From: Kineosporia rhizophila
GTDB lineage: Bacteria; Actinomycetota; Actinomycetes; Actinomycetales; Kineosporiaceae
Assembly: GCF_021277265.1 (NCBI RefSeq)
Contig: NZ_JAJSOH010000002.1
Location: 558,001 to 622,000, forward strand
Length of the DNA stretch: 64,000 bases
Direction of reading: 5' to 3'
Under the pieces are notes generated by a model. The model worked only from the letters and a program-made list of their open reading frames with translations, searched no databases and was not told the DNA's origin. Position numbers and translations under genes: made by a program. How positions within the stretch are numbered: position 1 is the first letter of the stretch; each line of letters begins with the position of its first letter. Below, piece after piece: positions 1 to 7,498 of the stretch.

Positions 1-164
1 CTTCCGGAATTGCGAGTCGGCTCGTTCACAGGCCCCAAGCTACTACCGAGCGCCGACAAATCTGCCCGAGCCCGCCCCCGGCAGCGGGAACGGACGGGGG
101 CCAGACTTGGTTGTGATCGATGGCGCGGGACCGATCGTTCCGCCCGAAGCATCAGGAGGTCAGA

Positions 165-854
165 ATGATTTTCGGCAGCAGGTCGAAGAGCACGATGGTC
201 GAGCGGGAGAAGGCGCTGCCCGGCCGGGAGAGCCGGCCGTTCACCGTGCCGGCCCGCCACGCCGTTCTGGGCACCCCGCTGGAGGGCCCGTGGCCCGAGG
301 GCACGCAGGTGGTCTACCTGGCCATGGGCTGCTTCTGGGGTGCCGAGAAGACGTTCTGGCAGACGCCGGGCGTGGTCACCACCGCCGTCGGCTACATGGG
401 TGGTTACACCCCGAACCCGACCTACGAGGAGACCTGCAGCAGCCTCACCGGCCACACCGAGGCCGTGCTGGTCGCCTACGACCCGGCCAAGCTCAGCCTG
501 GACACGCTGCTCAAGACGTTCTGGGAGTCGCACGACCCGACCCAGGGCTACCGCCAGGGCAACGACCTGGGCACGCAGTACCGCTCGGCGTTCTACTGGA
601 CCACCGACGAGCAGCGTGAGGCCTACCAGGCCAGCCAGAAGGCCTACCAGGCCGCCCTGGACAAGGCCGGCTTCGGCCACATCACCACCGAGTCCCGGCC
701 GGCGACCGACGCAGGCACCTTCTGGTACGCCGAGGACTACCACCAGCAGTACCTGAAGAAGAACCCGAACGGCTACTGCCCCGACCACGGCACCGGCGTC
801 ACCTGCCCGATCGGCGTGGGCGTGCTCTACGGCACGGGAGTGAAGGCCGAGTAG
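165..854 (+). CDS. msrA: Peptide-methionine (S)-S-oxide reductase MsrA
   Basis: MsrA reduces the S-epimer of methionine sulfoxide in proteins, using thioredoxin as electron donor. The 229-residue product has the family signature GCFWG with catalytic Cys56. The C-terminus [13 protein letters not shown] holds two cysteines placed like the recycling cysteines of the family. I chose the ATG at 165 because AGGAGGT lies about 5 bases upstream; an in-frame start at 120 has no ribosome binding site. A hairpin at 863-890 follows the stop. A near copy of its last codons lies 800 bp downstream. Confidence 0.95.
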   Translation: MIFGSRSKSTMVEREKALPGRESRPFTVPARHAVLGTPLEGPWPEGTQVVYLAMGCFWGAEKTFWQTPGVVTTAVGYMGGYTPNPTYEETCSSLTGHTEAVLVAYDPAKLSLDTLLKTFWESHDPTQGYRQGNDLGTQYRSAFYWTTDEQREAYQASQKAYQAALDKAGFGHITTESRPATDAGTFWYAEDYHQQYLKKNPNGYCPDHGTGVTCPIGVGVLYGTGVKAE

Positions 855-862
855 TCATCCAG

Positions 863-890
863 GCCGTGCCCGCCACGAAGCGGGCACGGC
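863..890. terminator. Hairpin terminator between msrA and the toxin gene
   Basis: A perfect 11-bp inverted repeat (863-873 with 880-890, GCCGTGCCCGC and its complement) with a 6-base loop sits between convergent genes 8 bases after the msrA stop. There is no U-run, as is common in high-GC actinobacteria. It can serve both strands. Confidence 0.75.
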
Positions 891-896
891 TACGGG

Positions 897-1274
897 TCAG
901 GTGGCTACGAAACTCTTGAGCCGACCGGCAATAACCGCCAGATCGTCGAGTTCGCCGGAAGCAATGGCCATCACCAGGTCAAAAGCATCGTCATCGGCCG
1001 GCGCGAGCTCCACACCGTTCTTGGCACAGAACACGTAGGTTCCCAGCCACGCCAGTCGTTTGTTGCCGTCGACCAGTGGATGGTTGGACACCAAGGAGTG
1101 CAGGAGCGCCGCCGCCTTGGTCAGCAGGTCCGGATAAGCCTCCTGCCCGAACATCCCGGCTCGGGGCCGGTTCACGGCAGCGTCCAGCAGACCGATGTCC
1201 CGCACCTGGACCGGCCCGCCGACGGCGTACCGGGAGATCAGCAGGGCCTGCTCGACGCTCAGGTAGCGGATCAT
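897..1274 (-). CDS. doc: Doc/Fic-family toxin (death-on-curing)
   Basis: This 125-residue protein has the Fic-fold active-site motif [10 protein letters not shown] at residues 65-74, with catalytic His65 and the Asp/Gly/Asn/Lys/Arg phosphate loop. Length and motif fit Doc toxins, which phosphorylate elongation factor Tu and arrest translation. Its ATG overlaps the stop of the upstream antitoxin gene by four bases (ATGA), the usual toxin-antitoxin coupling. The Doc-like activity is inferred from family membership; AMP transfer would be the alternative chemistry. Confidence 0.88.
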   Translation of the reverse strand: MIRYLSVEQALLISRYAVGGPVQVRDIGLLDAAVNRPRAGMFGQEAYPDLLTKAAALLHSLVSNHPLVDGNKRLAWLGTYVFCAKNGVELAPADDDAFDLVMAIASGELDDLAVIAGRLKSFVAT

Positions 1275-1468
1275 TCGCCGAGACGGCGCAGGAGATCGGC
1301 GAACTTCGTGGCTCCCGCAGCCGCAAGCTCTTCGGTCTGCGCGTCGTCATCGGCCCGGAGCAGGTAATCGCTGATCGCGGCCTGAGCCACCTGCTGCATG
1401 CTCCGGCCCTCTCGCTCGGCCCGGCGCCGAAGGGCCTCGGACTGCACATCATCAAGACGCAGGGTCAT
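1271..1468 (-). CDS. Ribbon-helix-helix antitoxin of the Doc module
   Basis: A small protein of about 65 residues precedes and overlaps the Doc gene. Its N-terminus (TLRLDDVQSEALRRRAEREG) looks like a CopG/Arc-type beta strand followed by a helix. The acidic C-terminal tail could fill the toxin's active site. I prefer the start at 1468 (MTLRLDD) because AGG lies about 8 bases upstream; ATGs at 1474 and 1483 are alternatives. Two tandem TGATACCA repeats immediately upstream are a candidate autoregulatory operator. Confidence 0.8.
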   Translation of the reverse strand: MTLRLDDVQSEALRRRAEREGRSMQQVAQAAISDYLLRADDDAQTEELAAAGATKFADLLRRLGE

Positions 1469-1482
1469 TGCCATGCCTGACA

Positions 1483-1501
1483 TGATACCAACCTGATACC
1501 A
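1483..1501. promoter_or_regulatory. Tandem operator candidate of the toxin-antitoxin module
   Basis: TGATACCA occurs twice in direct orientation at 1483-1490 and 1494-1501, an 11-bp period (one helical turn). The repeats overlap or adjoin the antitoxin start. Ribbon-helix-helix antitoxins commonly bind short tandem sites at this location; the function here is inferred. Confidence 0.5.
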
Positions 1502-1531
1502 CTCGCTCCGCTTCAATTACCCGTCGAGTGC

Positions 1532-1594
1532 GAGGACTACCACCAGCAGTACCTCTACAAGAACCCGAACGACTACTGCCCCGACCAGGTCTGA
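1532..1594 (+). pseudogene. Remnant of an msrA 3' end
   Basis: In frame +, this 63-base stretch encodes [20 protein letters not shown] followed by TGA. It matches the C-terminal region of MsrA ([20 protein letters not shown]) encoded at 732-791. The DNA match begins abruptly at 1531 and corresponds to 731 in the intact gene, exactly 800 bp away. Upstream of 1531 there is no msrA similarity, so this is a fragment and not a gene. It brackets the toxin-antitoxin pair together with the intact gene. Confidence 0.85.
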
Positions 1595-1667
1595 TCACAG
1601 TGCCCAGCCTTCCAGGGGGCGCAGGGCATCAATCCGCCAGTAGCAACGTGAACCGAATAATGGGTCG

Positions 1668-2165
1668 ATGTCTCCCTCAGCGGCCACACCCGTCGTCTAC
1701 CTCCTGAGCGGCCTCCCCGGTTCCGGTAAGTCGACCTACGCCCGCGGCCTGGAGCGAACCGGAGTGACTCGCCTGTGCGTGGACGAGCTCGTGCAGGCGC
1801 AGCACGGCAGGCCGGGCAAGGACTACCCCGGGCACGAGCAGCCCGCTCGCGAAGCACCGATCCTGGCCGAGGTCCGGAAGCAACTCGCGCGACTGGTGCT
1901 GGCCGGGCGGTCTGTGGTCCTGGACCACGGCCTGGGTCTGCGCAGCGACCGGGACGACTACAAGAAACTGGTGACCGAGTCGGGTGGTCAGTGGCGTCTG
2001 CTGTACTTCCAGGTCGAGCGCTCAGAACTGTTGCGGCGACTCTCGCTCCGAAATGCTCAGGAAAGCTCCGGCATCATGACGGTCGAGACGCTGGACTGGA
2101 TGATCAGGACGTCGGAACCCTGCGAAGGGGAGGGCGAGGAACTGGTCACCGTGAGAGACGCCTAG
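1668..2165 (+). CDS. P-loop AAA-type ATPase/kinase (zeta-toxin-like fold)
   Basis: This 165-residue protein has an N-terminal Walker A motif GLPGSGKST (residues 15-23). An aspartate-rich strand LCVDEL follows, then a region with VLDHGLGLRSDRDDY, resembling small nucleotide or sugar kinases and zeta-toxin-type ATPases. The substrate is not evident. Such stand-alone P-loop kinases in actinobacteria often phosphorylate small molecules such as antibiotics, but nothing here specifies this. It is transcribed rightward, as is the following DUF1990 gene. Confidence 0.7.
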   Translation: MSPSAATPVVYLLSGLPGSGKSTYARGLERTGVTRLCVDELVQAQHGRPGKDYPGHEQPAREAPILAEVRKQLARLVLAGRSVVLDHGLGLRSDRDDYKKLVTESGGQWRLLYFQVERSELLRRLSLRNAQESSGIMTVETLDWMIRTSEPCEGEGEELVTVRDA

Positions 2166-2202
2166 GCTCGGCCAGACACGTTCGCGATGGAGGTCAGAGC
2201 CC

Positions 2203-2739
2203 ATGTTCACCCTCCGGCCCAACCTTCCCCAGGCCCTTGCCAAGGCCGAGCAGACCGTCCCCAATGAGCCCGTCGACTGGCTGAAACACCCGCCGCACAA
2301 CGCTCATCGCCTGGATCGCACCGTCCAGCTCCCCGACCGGGCCTCCATCACCGAGTGCGGCAGCGCCCTGCTCAACTGGGAGGTTCACCGCCTGGCCGGG
2401 CTGCGCACGCTGGCGAGCGGGCCGGCCCAGCCGGGGGCAACCGTGGTGCTCGGAATGCGAATGGGCCCGGCCTGGGCGGTGGCGCCGTGCCGGGTCATCG
2501 AGGCGGTGCAGACCGAACAGCTCGTGGCGTTCAGCTATACCGCCTTGCCCGGTCATCCCGAGGCCGGGACGGAACGCTTCGCCTTTGTGCGCGACGAGAG
2601 AGGTGCGCGATTCGAAGTGAGCGCGGTGAGTCGACACGTGTTCTGGGGCAGCCGCCTGGTGCCTTTCCTGGCTAATTTCGTTCAGGGGCAGGCCACGGAA
2701 AAGTACCTCCGGGCCGGTCACTCACTGGTGAACGATTAA
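2203..2739 (+). CDS. DUF1990 family protein
   Basis: This 178-residue protein carries the DUF1990 signature: a central strand pair followed by FSYTALPGHPEAGTERF, then a C-terminal helix VPFLANFVQGQATEKYL. The family is common in actinobacteria, probably has a SRPBCC-like fold and has no established function. The ATG at 2203 is preceded by GGAGGT at about 2188, a slightly long spacing. It lies 37 bases after the kinase gene and may be cotranscribed with it. Confidence 0.75.
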   Translation: MFTLRPNLPQALAKAEQTVPNEPVDWLKHPPHNAHRLDRTVQLPDRASITECGSALLNWEVHRLAGLRTLASGPAQPGATVVLGMRMGPAWAVAPCRVIEAVQTEQLVAFSYTALPGHPEAGTERFAFVRDERGARFEVSAVSRHVFWGSRLVPFLANFVQGQATEKYLRAGHSLVND

Positions 2740-2751
2740 GGCACCCTCGGC

Positions 2752-3129
2752 TTACGGGTGGTAGCGGTCCCCGTCGGCCAGCACGGCCTCGGCAATGTCA
2801 GCGGGAAACATGCTCCGGATCGAAGGCCCATAGTACGAACCGTCCTGAGGGAAGGTGACCGTTTCCCCATCGACCTTGACCGGGGTGGAGTAGCCCGAGT
2901 CGCCGGCCTGACAGTCGGCCCAGACGTAGTCGGCCGTACCCACTTCTCGCAGCAGGCGCACAGCGCAAGAAGCCTGGGGGTCGACGGCCAGCAGCGTGGC
3001 GATCCGGGCCTCTTCCCGTTGCACGCCGGGCTCGGCCCGGTCAGGCAGCGCGATCGACGGCTCACCCCCGCCGCAGGCCCCCAGCAGAACGCACGTCCCC
3101 AGCACCACCGACCAGCCGAATCGGAACAT
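2752..3129 (-). CDS. Small secreted lipoprotein
   Basis: The 125-residue product begins with a short positively charged stretch, a hydrophobic core and the lipobox LLGAC (lipidated Cys19), followed by GGG. The mature part has a DUF4333-like size and hydrophobicity but no motif I can name; it contains two further cysteines. Start 3129 is favoured by AAGGTG six bases upstream; a GTG at 3138 is possible. It would be anchored on the outer face of the membrane. Confidence 0.7.
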   Translation of the reverse strand: MFRFGWSVVLGTCVLLGACGGGEPSIALPDRAEPGVQREEARIATLLAVDPQASCAVRLLREVGTADYVWADCQAGDSGYSTPVKVDGETVTFPQDGSYYGPSIRSMFPADIAEAVLADGDRYHP

Positions 3130-3147
3130 ACCGATCACCTTACGAAG

Positions 3148-3183
3148 GAAAGGGCTGTCCAGCCGTAGCCGGACAGCCCTTTC
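3148..3183 (-). terminator. Terminator after uppP
   Basis: A perfect 13-bp stem (3148-3160 with 3171-3183, GAAAGGGCTGTCC and its complement) encloses a 10-base loop. It lies just after the leftward uppP stop at 3200 and before the lipoprotein start. Confidence 0.85.
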
Positions 3184-3199
3184 TTCTGACCAGTGAGGA

Positions 3200-4021
3200 T
3201 CAGGTGGCCGAGACCCAGCCCATGCTCAGCGCGCCGAGCATGACCAGGCCGAGCACGATCCGGTAGGCCACGAACACGTAGACGCTGTGCCGCTCCACGA
3301 ACTTCATCAGCCAGGCGATGATCGCGAAGCCGACCACGAAGGCGACCAGCGTGGCCACCGTCATCTGGGCCACGCCGGGGCCGTCGCCCGCGGTCACGTC
3401 CGGCAGGGTGAACAGGCCGGAGGCCACCACGGCGGGGATCGCCAGCAGGAACGAGTAGCGCACGACCACGACGCGCTTGAGGCCGATGGCCAGGCCGGCG
3501 GTGATCGTGCCGCCCGACCGCGAGACGCCGGGGATCAGGGCCATCGCCTGGGCGAGGCCGAGGATGATGCCGTCCTTCACGGTCAGCTCGTGGAAGTCGC
3601 GTTCCTGGCGGCCGAACCTCTCGGCCAGTCCCAGGAAGATGCCGAAGACGACCAGCATGGTGGAGACCAGCCAGAGGTTACGGGCGGGCTCCTTGATCGC
3701 GTCCTCGAAGAGCAGGCCCAGCACGCCGATCGGGATGGTGCCGAGGATGACCAGCCAGGCCATCTTGTACTCGAAGGTCTGCCGCAGCGAGGGGCTGACG
3801 AAGCCCTCGAGCCAGGTGATGAAGAGCTTCCAGATGTCCTTGGCGAAGTAGATCAGGACGGCCGCCTCGGTGCCCAGCTGGGTGACGGCGGTGAACGCCG
3901 CGCCCGCGTCCCGGTCGAAGAACACCTCGGACACGATCCTCAGGTGCCCCGACGACGAGACCGGGAGGAACTCGGTCAGGCCCTGCACCAGACCGAGGAC
4001 GATCACCTCTAGCCAGCTCAC
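3200..4021 (-). CDS. uppP: Undecaprenyl-diphosphatase UppP (BacA)
   Basis: UppP dephosphorylates undecaprenyl pyrophosphate to regenerate the lipid carrier for peptidoglycan and polysaccharide synthesis; overexpression gives bacitracin resistance. From the GTG at 4021 the protein is 273 residues, the usual length. It starts [20 protein letters not shown] with the first active-site block [12 protein letters not shown]. The second conserved block [10 protein letters not shown] lies mid-protein, and the rest is several hydrophobic helices. An upstream in-frame ATG at 4180 would add a non-conserved 53-residue leader; GAAGGGG about 11 bases before the GTG supports the shorter form. Confidence 0.95.
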   Translation of the reverse strand: MSWLEVIVLGLVQGLTEFLPVSSSGHLRIVSEVFFDRDAGAAFTAVTQLGTEAAVLIYFAKDIWKLFITWLEGFVSPSLRQTFEYKMAWLVILGTIPIGVLGLLFEDAIKEPARNLWLVSTMLVVFGIFLGLAERFGRQERDFHELTVKDGIILGLAQAMALIPGVSRSGGTITAGLAIGLKRVVVVRYSFLLAIPAVVASGLFTLPDVTAGDGPGVAQMTVATLVAFVVGFAIIAWLMKFVERHSVYVFVAYRIVLGLVMLGALSMGWVSAT

Positions 4022-4465
4022 GGCGCTCTGTACCCCTTCGTTCCGGCATGCACCCGCGCCTGCCGGTGCAGGGATGCCACATGAGATCCCCGGCTGCGTC
4101 GCCGGAGACGATGTTCGGTCGCACACCGTGTGGGCGCAGAGGTTTTTCCTCGCGGGGACGGTGGCCAGCCGACCATACACGCCTTAACGGACCGTTAGGC
4201 AAACTTGCTCATTACCCGAAAACGCCCGTCAGACGGTAACCATCAGGCGACACCCCCGGTGCGGCAAAAGTTCCCGGGCACCCCCGTTCAGGGGCAGAAC
4301 GGAACTGCCCGCCACGCCATCACCGCGCCAGGTAAGGGAATTCGGCGGTATTCACCCGACGAACGGGTGAGCAGCGGCCGCTACTCACCCGTTCAGTCCA
4401 TTTCTCCCCCGCCGGGCCCGGTGTTTCCGCCCAGTGCCTGATCGCAGCCGGATCGTGATCAGGTT
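4022..4465. other. Intergenic region between uppP and the Clp_N/HTH gene
   Basis: No supported gene. The part next to uppP should hold its promoter, and AT-rich tracts occur around 4190-4250. The part near 4361-4394 holds a large palindrome, probably the transcription end of the Clp_N/HTH gene. A reading frame at 4205-4441 has no coding character. Confidence 0.6.
4361..4394 (-). terminator. 34-bp near-perfect palindrome, probable terminator
   Basis: The arms 4361-4377 and 4378-4394 are inverted repeats with a single mismatch (outer arm GAACGGGTGAG, core AGCGGCCGCT). It lies about 70 bases beyond the leftward stop at 4466. An overlapping smaller stem (TTCACCCG with CGGGTGA, about 4351-4370) could compete with it. 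Confidence 0.55.
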
Positions 4466-5224
4466 CTAATCTTCGGCAGCCGGATCGTGAGACGGCTTTC
4501 CGGCGCCGGAGTGCAGGAGTTCCAGTTCCGCCAGCACGTCGGCCTCGGCCCGGTCGAGCGACACCCCCAGGTCGCTGAGCAGGCCCTGCCCGTTCTCGAA
4601 CTCCAGCACCGCCAGCAGCAGGTGCTCGGTGCCGACGTAGTTGTGCGCGAGCCGCAGGGCGGTGCGCATGGTCAACTCGAGCACCTTCTTGGCGCCCGGG
4701 TCGTAGGGCACCATCTCCGGTGCATCGGCCACTCGTGCGGGTAGCGCGGCAGTGGCCACCTCTGCGAGTCGCTCGGCCGTGACCCCCTGCCGGGCGAGAA
4801 CCGTGAGCGCCAAGGTGTCCGGCACCGCCGCCAGGCCGACCAACAGGTGGGCGGGCAGGGTCAGGTCGTTGCCGGCCGCCAGCGCCGCGTCGTGCGCCTT
4901 CATCACCACCGAACTGGCCCGCGGGGTGAAGCGGCTGAAGCCGTCCTTCAGGTCGATCGGCTGAGCATCGGCCTTGGGCACGAACCGCTTCTGGGCGGCC
5001 TGCTTGCTGACCCCGATGCTGGTGCCGATCTCCGTCCAGGAGGCGCCGGAGCGCCGGGCCTGGTCGACGAAGTGGCCGATCAGATGGTCGGCGACCTCGC
5101 CGAGGTAGTCACCGACGACGACCGCACCGGAGAGCTGCTCCAGCGGGTTGTCGTGGGCCTTCTTGATGCCCTGGATGAGATCGTCCAGGCGCACGCTACG
5201 TGTCGTCGAGCTGGATTCCGTCAT
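4466..5224 (-). CDS. Clp N-terminal-domain protein with helix-turn-helix (probable autoregulator)
   Basis: This 252-residue protein has an N-terminal helical region with an HTH-like segment (SWTEIGTSIGVSKQAAQKRF, about residues 60-80). A double Clp_N repeat follows (about 95-240), recognisable by LPAHLLVGLAAVPDTLAL and VGTEHLLLAVLEFENGQGL. There is no AAA+ ATPase domain, so it is not a Clp unfoldase. Related actinobacterial proteins are annotated as Clp protease N-terminal/HTH proteins. DNA binding is inferred from the HTH and from the two palindromes that contain its promoter. Substrate-adaptor activity via Clp_N is possible. Confidence 0.75.
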   Translation of the reverse strand: MTESSSTTRSVRLDDLIQGIKKAHDNPLEQLSGAVVVGDYLGEVADHLIGHFVDQARRSGASWTEIGTSIGVSKQAAQKRFVPKADAQPIDLKDGFSRFTPRASSVVMKAHDAALAAGNDLTLPAHLLVGLAAVPDTLALTVLARQGVTAERLAEVATAALPARVADAPEMVPYDPGAKKVLELTMRTALRLAHNYVGTEHLLLAVLEFENGQGLLSDLGVSLDRAEADVLAELELLHSGAGKPSHDPAAED

Positions 5225-5225
5225 A

Positions 5226-5272
5226 CGTCAACCCTAGGTTGACGCAAGACGGTCGTCAACTATTGGTTGACG
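5226..5272 (-). promoter_or_regulatory. Leaderless promoter embedded in two GTCAAC/GTTGAC palindromes
   Basis: Palindrome 1 is CGTCAACC-CTA-GGTTGACG (5226-5244). Palindrome 2 is CGTCAAC-TATTG-GTTGACG (5254-5272). Their centres are 28 bp apart. On the minus strand a -35 TTGACG (5259-5254) and a -10 TAGGGT (5236-5231) are separated by 17 bases. The ATG begins only 6 bases after the -10, so the transcript is probably leaderless. The -35 lies inside palindrome 2 and the -10 inside palindrome 1, so a bound regulator would block polymerase. Confidence 0.7.
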
Positions 5273-5280
5273 CGATCGGC

Positions 5281-6444
5281 TCAGGCGGCGCGGGTGAACA
5301 TGGGCTGGCCGTCCCGCTCGAGCAGCTCGTCGAGTTCCTCGTCGCGCAGTGTTCCGGTCAGGCCGAGGGCATCGGGGAACAGGTGCAGCCCGGGAGCCGG
5401 ACGCGCCACCTGCGGGCGCCGAGGGGCAACGGCCAGGGCACCAACAATGGACGAGGGTGCGCCGGCAAGGCCGTCGAGTGCGGTTTGCGGGGTGGCCGGG
5501 TCGACGGTCGGAGCAGGCGTGCCGGAGGCACCCGCGATCGCCGGGTCCCGGGTGGTGCGCGACTGGTAGACCGTGCCGATGTAGATGCCGGCCAGCAGCG
5601 CCAGACCGCCCGCGATCTGCCCACCACCCAGCGGCTCGCCCAGGACGACGATGGCGATGGAGGTGGCCACCAGCGTCTCGAGGTTCAGGAAGACCCCGGC
5701 GATGTGCGGCTCGACGCCGGTCTGCCCGTAGGCGAACAGGGTGAACGGCAGCACCGTCCCGAGCACCGCGAGCGCCAGGGCGGCGAGCAGCGCCGCGCCG
5801 TTCAGCCCGTCCTGACCGGGCACCGGGACCGATTCGGTGATCAGGGCGAACGGCAGCACCGCGACGGCCGAGGCGAGGAACTGGGCCGCGGTCACGGCGA
5901 CCACGTCCTGGCCGGGCAGCAGCCGGGCCTGGACGATGGTGAAGGTCGCGCCGATCAGCACCGAGCCCATCACGATCACGTCGCCGAACAGCGTCGCGTC
6001 ACCACCGCCGGCCCCGGCCACCACCACGATGCCGGTCAGCGAGAGCGCGAACCCGATCCAGGCGACCGGCCCCACCTTGGCGGCGTTGAAGACCACGGCG
6101 AGCACCGCCACGATCACCGGGACCGAGCCCAGCAGCAGGGCGGCGTGGGTGACGCTGGTCCGCTCGAGGCCGATGTTCTGCAGCAGCACGCAGGCGCCGT
6201 ACCCGAACGCACCGTAGAACCACAGCGCAGGCCGGACGGCGCGCAGGTTCGGGCGGACCACGGCCAGGATCACCAGACCGGCGACCGCGAAGCGGAACAC
6301 CGTGAGCCAGGCCGGGCCGAAACCCTCGAAGGCGGCCTTGCTCAGCGGGACGGTGGTGCCCCAGGTGATACCGGCGATGGTCAGGGCGGCGAGGGCGGAG
6401 GTGCGGCGATCGGCCAGGAAGGCACGCGGACGGGCGGAGAACAT
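5281..6444 (-). CDS. EamA/DMT-superfamily transporter
   Basis: This 387-residue membrane protein has about ten hydrophobic helices arranged as two EamA repeats (for example ITWGTTVPLSKAAFEGF early and LLALALAVLGTVLPFTLFAYG in the second half). It is probably an exporter of amino acids or metabolites. The start at 6444 (MFSARPRAF) faces the divergent Lrp-type gene, whose product likely controls it. A C-terminal tail of about 90 residues is rich in Pro/Ala and outside the family domain. Confidence 0.87.
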   Translation of the reverse strand: MFSARPRAFLADRRTSALAALTIAGITWGTTVPLSKAAFEGFGPAWLTVFRFAVAGLVILAVVRPNLRAVRPALWFYGAFGYGACVLLQNIGLERTSVTHAALLLGSVPVIVAVLAVVFNAAKVGPVAWIGFALSLTGIVVVAGAGGGDATLFGDVIVMGSVLIGATFTIVQARLLPGQDVVAVTAAQFLASAVAVLPFALITESVPVPGQDGLNGAALLAALALAVLGTVLPFTLFAYGQTGVEPHIAGVFLNLETLVATSIAIVVLGEPLGGGQIAGGLALLAGIYIGTVYQSRTTRDPAIAGASGTPAPTVDPATPQTALDGLAGAPSSIVGALAVAPRRPQVARPAPGLHLFPDALGLTGTLRDEELDELLERDGQPMFTRAA

Positions 6445-6514
6445 GGTGACATCGTGCGCTGCACACGTCGATAAATCGGACACTCGGATGAGTTGCCAAC
6501 TATTATTTGGCCCC

Positions 6515-7003
6515 ATGGCCGTCGAGCTTGACGAAATTGACGTAAAACTCCTCACTCAGCTCCAGCAGGACGCCGATCGGACGAACCTCGAGCTGGCCGA
6601 GCTGGTCGGGCTCTCCCCCGCCGCCACCCTGCACCGGGTGCGGCGGCTGAAGGAGAGCGGCGCCATCCGGATCATCAGCGCCCGGGTCGACGCGGCCGCG
6701 GTCGGCTTCCCGCTCACCGTGTTCATGTCGGTCACCACGGCCAACGCCCGGGCCACGGAGCGGTTCGAGCGCGAGGTGCGCGAGCTGCCCCAGGTGATCG
6801 CGGCCGACACCGTGGCCGGTGAGATGGACTACTGGCTCACCGTGGTCGCCCGGGACGTGGAGGACCTGGAGCACACGCTGACCCGGATCGCCACGCACGG
6901 CGGCGGCCGGGTGGTCACCTATCTCCGGCTCAAACAGCTGAAACCGCCCACCCCCCTGCCCCTTCTGCCGAGCACGGCGGCCCGACAGAGGCGCAGGGGG
7001 TGA
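6515..7003 (+). CDS. Lrp/AsnC-family transcriptional regulator
   Basis: The 162-residue protein begins VELDEIDVKLLTQLQQDADRTNLELAELVGLSPAATLHRVRRL, abbreviated here as VELDEIDVKLLTQLQ...LSPAATLHRVRRL. This is the typical Lrp winged-helix start, followed by the alpha/beta ligand-binding RAM domain (VIAADTVAGEMDYWLTVVAR). It lies divergent from the EamA transporter with 70 bases between the starts. This arrangement is common for amino-acid exporters and their regulators, so an amino-acid effector is likely but unproven. Confidence 0.9.
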   Translation: MAVELDEIDVKLLTQLQQDADRTNLELAELVGLSPAATLHRVRRLKESGAIRIISARVDAAAVGFPLTVFMSVTTANARATERFEREVRELPQVIAADTVAGEMDYWLTVVARDVEDLEHTLTRIATHGGGRVVTYLRLKQLKPPTPLPLLPSTAARQRRRG

Positions 7004-7010
7004 CCGCGAC

Positions 7011-7427
7011 TCAGCGCCCCGTGCGCGGTTCGCCCGGGTAGGTACCGAAGTACCAGCTGTTGCCCTCCGGGTCCTCGGCGGCGAAATCGGTTGACCCGTA
7101 GTCGGTCTGCCTCAATTCGGTGGTGATCCGGGCACCGCCCGCCCGGGCCCGCTCGATCAGTTGCTCGATCCCTTCCGGCACCACCACGTAGCAGCTGAAC
7201 GCCCCCGGCGGGACGATCGGCCGACCGTCGTCGCGGGCCGACCCGAGCATCACACCCCCGCCGTGCGGCCAGCTCAGCTCGGCGTGTTGCACCACCTCGC
7301 CCTCTCCGTGCACGGCCGTCTCCTCGAAGCCGAAAGCCTGCACCAGGAAGGCGATCAGGCCGCGGGCGTCACGAGCGGAGAAGGTGGGCCAGACGGTGGG
7401 CGGTGGCAGGCTGGGCGTTTCGGTCAT
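7011..7427 (-). CDS. VOC-superfamily (glyoxalase/bleomycin-resistance-like) protein
   Basis: This 138-residue protein has the paired beta-alpha-beta-beta-beta modules of the vicinal oxygen chelate fold (ARDARGLIAFLVQAFGFEE at the start; AAEDPEGNSWYFGTY at the end). It resembles PhnB/YdfO-like small glyoxalases. It lies 71 bases downstream of an AraC-type gene on the same strand, a frequent pairing. The substrate is unknown. Confidence 0.82.
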   Translation of the reverse strand: MTETPSLPPPTVWPTFSARDARGLIAFLVQAFGFEETAVHGEGEVVQHAELSWPHGGGVMLGSARDDGRPIVPPGAFSCYVVVPEGIEQLIERARAGGARITTELRQTDYGSTDFAAEDPEGNSWYFGTYPGEPRTGR

Positions 7428-7498
7428 GATTCCTCCCGATCCAGGTTGAGCCAGCCCCTCCCCTTCGGACCGGCACTGTCACTGTGCCGCAGCTGCCA

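Noticed and set aside
1..164. Partial gene at the left edge
   Set aside because: No open frame with a plausible motif enters from the left; the region only holds the msrA upstream sequence.
4205..4441. 78-residue open frame between uppP and the Clp_N gene
   Set aside because: No ribosome binding site, no motif, and it spans the 34-bp palindrome.
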